A stretch of DNA of 64,000 bases, taken from positions 1 through 64,000 of the forward strand of contig NZ_BJYT01000026.1 of NCBI RefSeq assembly GCF_007991655.1. Direction: 5' to 3'. This DNA is from Segetibacter aerophilus (GTDB lineage Bacteria > Bacteroidota > Bacteroidia > Chitinophagales > Chitinophagaceae). Position numbers and translations under genes: made by a program. A model generated the notes under the pieces. That model did not search any database, was not told the DNA's origin, and saw only the letters and a list, made by a program, of their open reading frames with translations. Below, piece by piece: positions 62,015-64,000 of the stretch (the stretch's first letter is position 1; every line of letters starts with the position of its first letter).

Positions 62015-64000
62015 ATGCATTCATCTTTTCGACCAGTCTTTTTTGCACTCTTTTTATTCTTTACATCGCAGGGTGCTTGCTTTGCTCAACAATCAAATAC
62101 AACAGTTTTAACTGCCGCCGATTACCAGCGCGCAGAAAAAATGATGGGCTACACTACCAGCTCGCTCATCGATCATGCTAGCGTGCGGCCAAACTGGTTA
62201 AGCAACGATCGCTTTTGGTACCGGGTTTTAACAGCGCAAGGGAGTGAATTTGTGTTAGTTGATCCAGCTCGTGGAAGTAAAGCGCCTGCATTTGATCATC
62301 AGAAACTTGCGGCTGCGCTTTCTGCTGCTTCCGGTGAAAAGTTTGAAGCATCTCGCCTTCCTTTTTCAACCATTACTTTTTCACCTGATGGAAAGTCCAT
62401 TTCCTTTTCGGCCGCCAGGAAAAGTTGGTCATATAATCTTGAAACTAATACTGTTGCCGCAAACAATGCTACGGTTACAACGAGCACTACCCGCTCAGGC
62501 AGATCTAACGCAATGTCATTGTCTCCTGATGGAAAACGCGCAGCATTTATCCGTAACTACAATTTATGGGTACGCGATATGGAAACAAGTAAAGAAACTC
62601 AGCTGACCACAGATGGGATAAAAAACTTTGGATATGCTACGGATAATGCAGGATGGAAAAGGAGTGAGAGCCCGATTGTTGCCTGGTCACCGGACTCAAA
62701 AAAGATTGCAACTTACCAACAGGATGAAAGAAATGTAAGCGACATGTATTTGGTAACCACGAATATCGGCAAACCAAAACTGGAAGCCTGGAAATATCCG
62801 CTCCCCGGAGATAAGGAGATTGCTACTATCCATCGGGTGATTATTGAAGTTGACAATCCTAAAGTAATTCGTCTTAAGCTTCCGCCCGATCCACATCGGG
62901 GAACTCTTTGCGATGATATCTCCTGTGCAGGAAATGAGTTTGGTGATGTAGAATGGAACGCTGATGCTAGCCGTTTAGCTTTCGTCTCTACTTCACGCGA
63001 TCACAAAGAAGAAAAGGTTTATATAGCAGATGCAGCAACAGGTGAACTTCGCGAAGTTTTCCAGGAAACTGTAGCCACTCAGTTTGAGTCCGGACAAGGA
63101 AGTAGTAACTGGAGATTTCTTGCGGCCTCAAACGAAATTCTTTGGTATTCGGAGCGGGATAATTGGGGACACCTCTACCTGTATGATGCTACAACCGGTA
63201 AACTGAAAAATCAAATCACAAAAGGCGATTGGACGATAACAAGGTTGCTTAAAGTGGATGAGAAGAACCGGACGCTTTACTTTTTAGCAGGTGGAAGGGA
63301 GCAGGGACGTAACCCATATTTTAGCCATTTATACAAAGTAAAGTTCGACGGCAAAGGGCTGACTCTGCTAACTCCGGAGGACGGAAATCACCAGGTGGCA
63401 CTATCTCCTTCAGGCCGCTATCTTGTTGACACATATTCCAAGCAAGACGTACCGCCGGTAATCGTGTTGCGAAATACCGAAGGTAAACTGGTAGCCAACC
63501 TCGAAAAAGCAGATATCTCGCGATTAACAGCAACAGGCTGGAAGCCGCCAACTCCAATCGTTGTGAAGGCGAAAGATGGACAAACAGATTTATATGGCCT
63601 CATGTTTACACCTTCAAACCTTGACCCTAATAAAAAATATCCAATAGTCAACTATGTCTATCCGGGTCCACAGGGCGGAAGTATTCGTAGTTGGTCTTTT
63701 GAAGTGGCCAATGGCGATAACCAGGCGCTTGCGGAATTGGGCTTTGTGGTTGTAGCGATTGAAGGAAGTTGTAACCCGCTTCGCTCAAAAAGCTTTCACG
63801 ATATGTGTTATGGAAACATGGCAGAGAATACGTTACCTGATCAAATCACAGGTATGAAGCAATTGGCGGCAAAATATCCTTACATCGATATCGATAAGGC
63901 CGGCATCTGGGGGCACTCTGGTGGTGGTTATGCAACTGCTGCTGCGTTGTTTCGCTTCCCTGAATTTTTTAAAGTAGGTATTTCCGAGTCAGGCAACCAC
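62015..64000 (+). CDS. S9 family peptidase (dipeptidyl peptidase IV-like), 3' end outside the window
   Basis: The frame is open from the ATG at 62015 to the window edge (662 codons, no stop). Signal peptide about 1-26 (GACFAQ). The DPP-IV N-terminal beta-propeller covers about residues 80-480 (TFSPDGKSISFSA, WSPDSKKIATYQQDER). The catalytic domain begins YPIVNYVYPGPQ, and the nucleophile Ser635 sits in GIWGHSGGG. The catalytic Asp and His lie outside the window. Secreted Bacteroidota DPP-IV removes N-terminal dipeptides from peptides for nutrition. It stands alone on the plus strand after the lipoprotein terminator. Confidence 0.9.
   Translation, partial: MHSSFRPVFFALFLFFTSQGACFAQQSNTTVLTAADYQRAEKMMGYTTSSLIDHASVRPNWLSNDRFWYRVLTAQGSEFVLVDPARGSKAPAFDHQKLAAALSAASGEKFEASRLPFSTITFSPDGKSISFSAARKSWSYNLETNTVAANNATVTTSTTRSGRSNAMSLSPDGKRAAFIRNYNLWVRDMETSKETQLTTDGIKNFGYATDNAGWKRSESPIVAWSPDSKKIATYQQDERNVSDMYLVTTNIGKPKLEAWKYPLPGDKEIATIHRVIIEVDNPKVIRLKLPPDPHRGTLCDDISCAGNEFGDVEWNADASRLAFVSTSRDHKEEKVYIADAATGELREVFQETVATQFESGQGSSNWRFLAASNEILWYSERDNWGHLYLYDATTGKLKNQITKGDWTITRLLKVDEKNRTLYFLAGGREQGRNPYFSHLYKVKFDGKGLTLLTPEDGNHQVALSPSGRYLVDTYSKQDVPPVIVLRNTEGKLVANLEKADISRLTATGWKPPTPIVVKAKDGQTDLYGLMFTPSNLDPNKKYPIVNYVYPGPQGGSIRSWSFEVANGDNQALAELGFVVVAIEGSCNPLRSKSFHDMCYGNMAENTLPDQITGMKQLAAKYPYIDIDKAGIWGHSGGGYATAAALFRFPEFFKVGISESGNH

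Noticed and set aside
1-64000. tRNA, rRNA or tmRNA genes
   Set aside because: No cloverleaf or GGTTCGAATCC-type signature was recognised in the spacers I read; a tRNA scan would settle this.
1-64000. CRISPR array
   Set aside because: The repeats found are scattered and unequally spaced, with no regular direct-repeat/spacer structure and no cas genes.

Overview
The window looks like a chromosomal segment of a member of the Bacteroidota, most likely family Chitinophagaceae. The evidence is a SusC/SusD pair, a PorV-type type IX secretion protein, several carboxypeptidase-regulatory-domain/TonB-dependent outer membrane proteins, A-rich leaders without Shine-Dalgarno sequences, and promoter boxes of the Bacteroidota form (TTG then TAnnTTTG). 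No rRNA, tRNA, CRISPR array, insertion sequence or prophage was seen. All genes appear intact except a peptidase cut by the right edge.

Layout. 1-579 is non-coding with short repeats. 580-7580 holds a GH106-like rhamnosidase, a secreted esterase and an outer membrane beta-barrel protein. 8034-9299 is a conserved outer-membrane-like protein of unknown role, flanked by two near-identical 43-base repeats. 9479-13000 holds thrB and thrC (threonine from homoserine), a methyltransferase and a VOC protein. 13036-16917 is an iron-uptake pair on the minus strand (siderophore receptor and PepSY membrane protein). 17160-23766 holds DinB, DUF1080 and a SusC/SusD glycan-import pair closed by a strong bidirectional terminator. 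23852-26690 (minus) holds a diheme cytochrome, a region-2-only sigma-like small protein and a secreted alpha/beta hydrolase. 26965-30863 holds a TonB receptor and two secreted proteins, one of which looks like a secreted proteasome-type Ntn hydrolase. 30908-41548 is mixed metabolism and envelope: DUF1206, an enolase-superfamily enzyme, cupin, VOC, SRPBCC, a repeat lipoprotein, a GH1-like hydrolase, a Crp regulator, YceI, DUF4884 and a PafA-type phosphatase. 41697-46184 holds lysC, a small membrane protein, a methyltransferase, DUF1003 and queA. 46472-55820 holds a giant TraB-domain protein, a fused peptide-ABC ATPase, AMP nucleosidase, a stand-alone HsdR_N nuclease-like protein and DUF2339. 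56247-64000 holds porV, then ispF-dut-DUF4292-EnvC, a lipoprotein, and the 5' part of a DPP-IV-like S9 peptidase.

The most distinctive non-coding feature is a family of at least ten short intergenic repeats sharing a core like GTACAAGAGTGCGACGCAAC. The small central palindrome occurs in two versions that differ by a paired (compensatory) change. Two copies lie inside apparent 5' extensions of reading frames (DUF1206 and DUF1003) and create false N-termini. The most interesting coding features are the secreted Ntn-hydrolase candidate, the stand-alone sigma region 2 protein and the very large TraB fusion.
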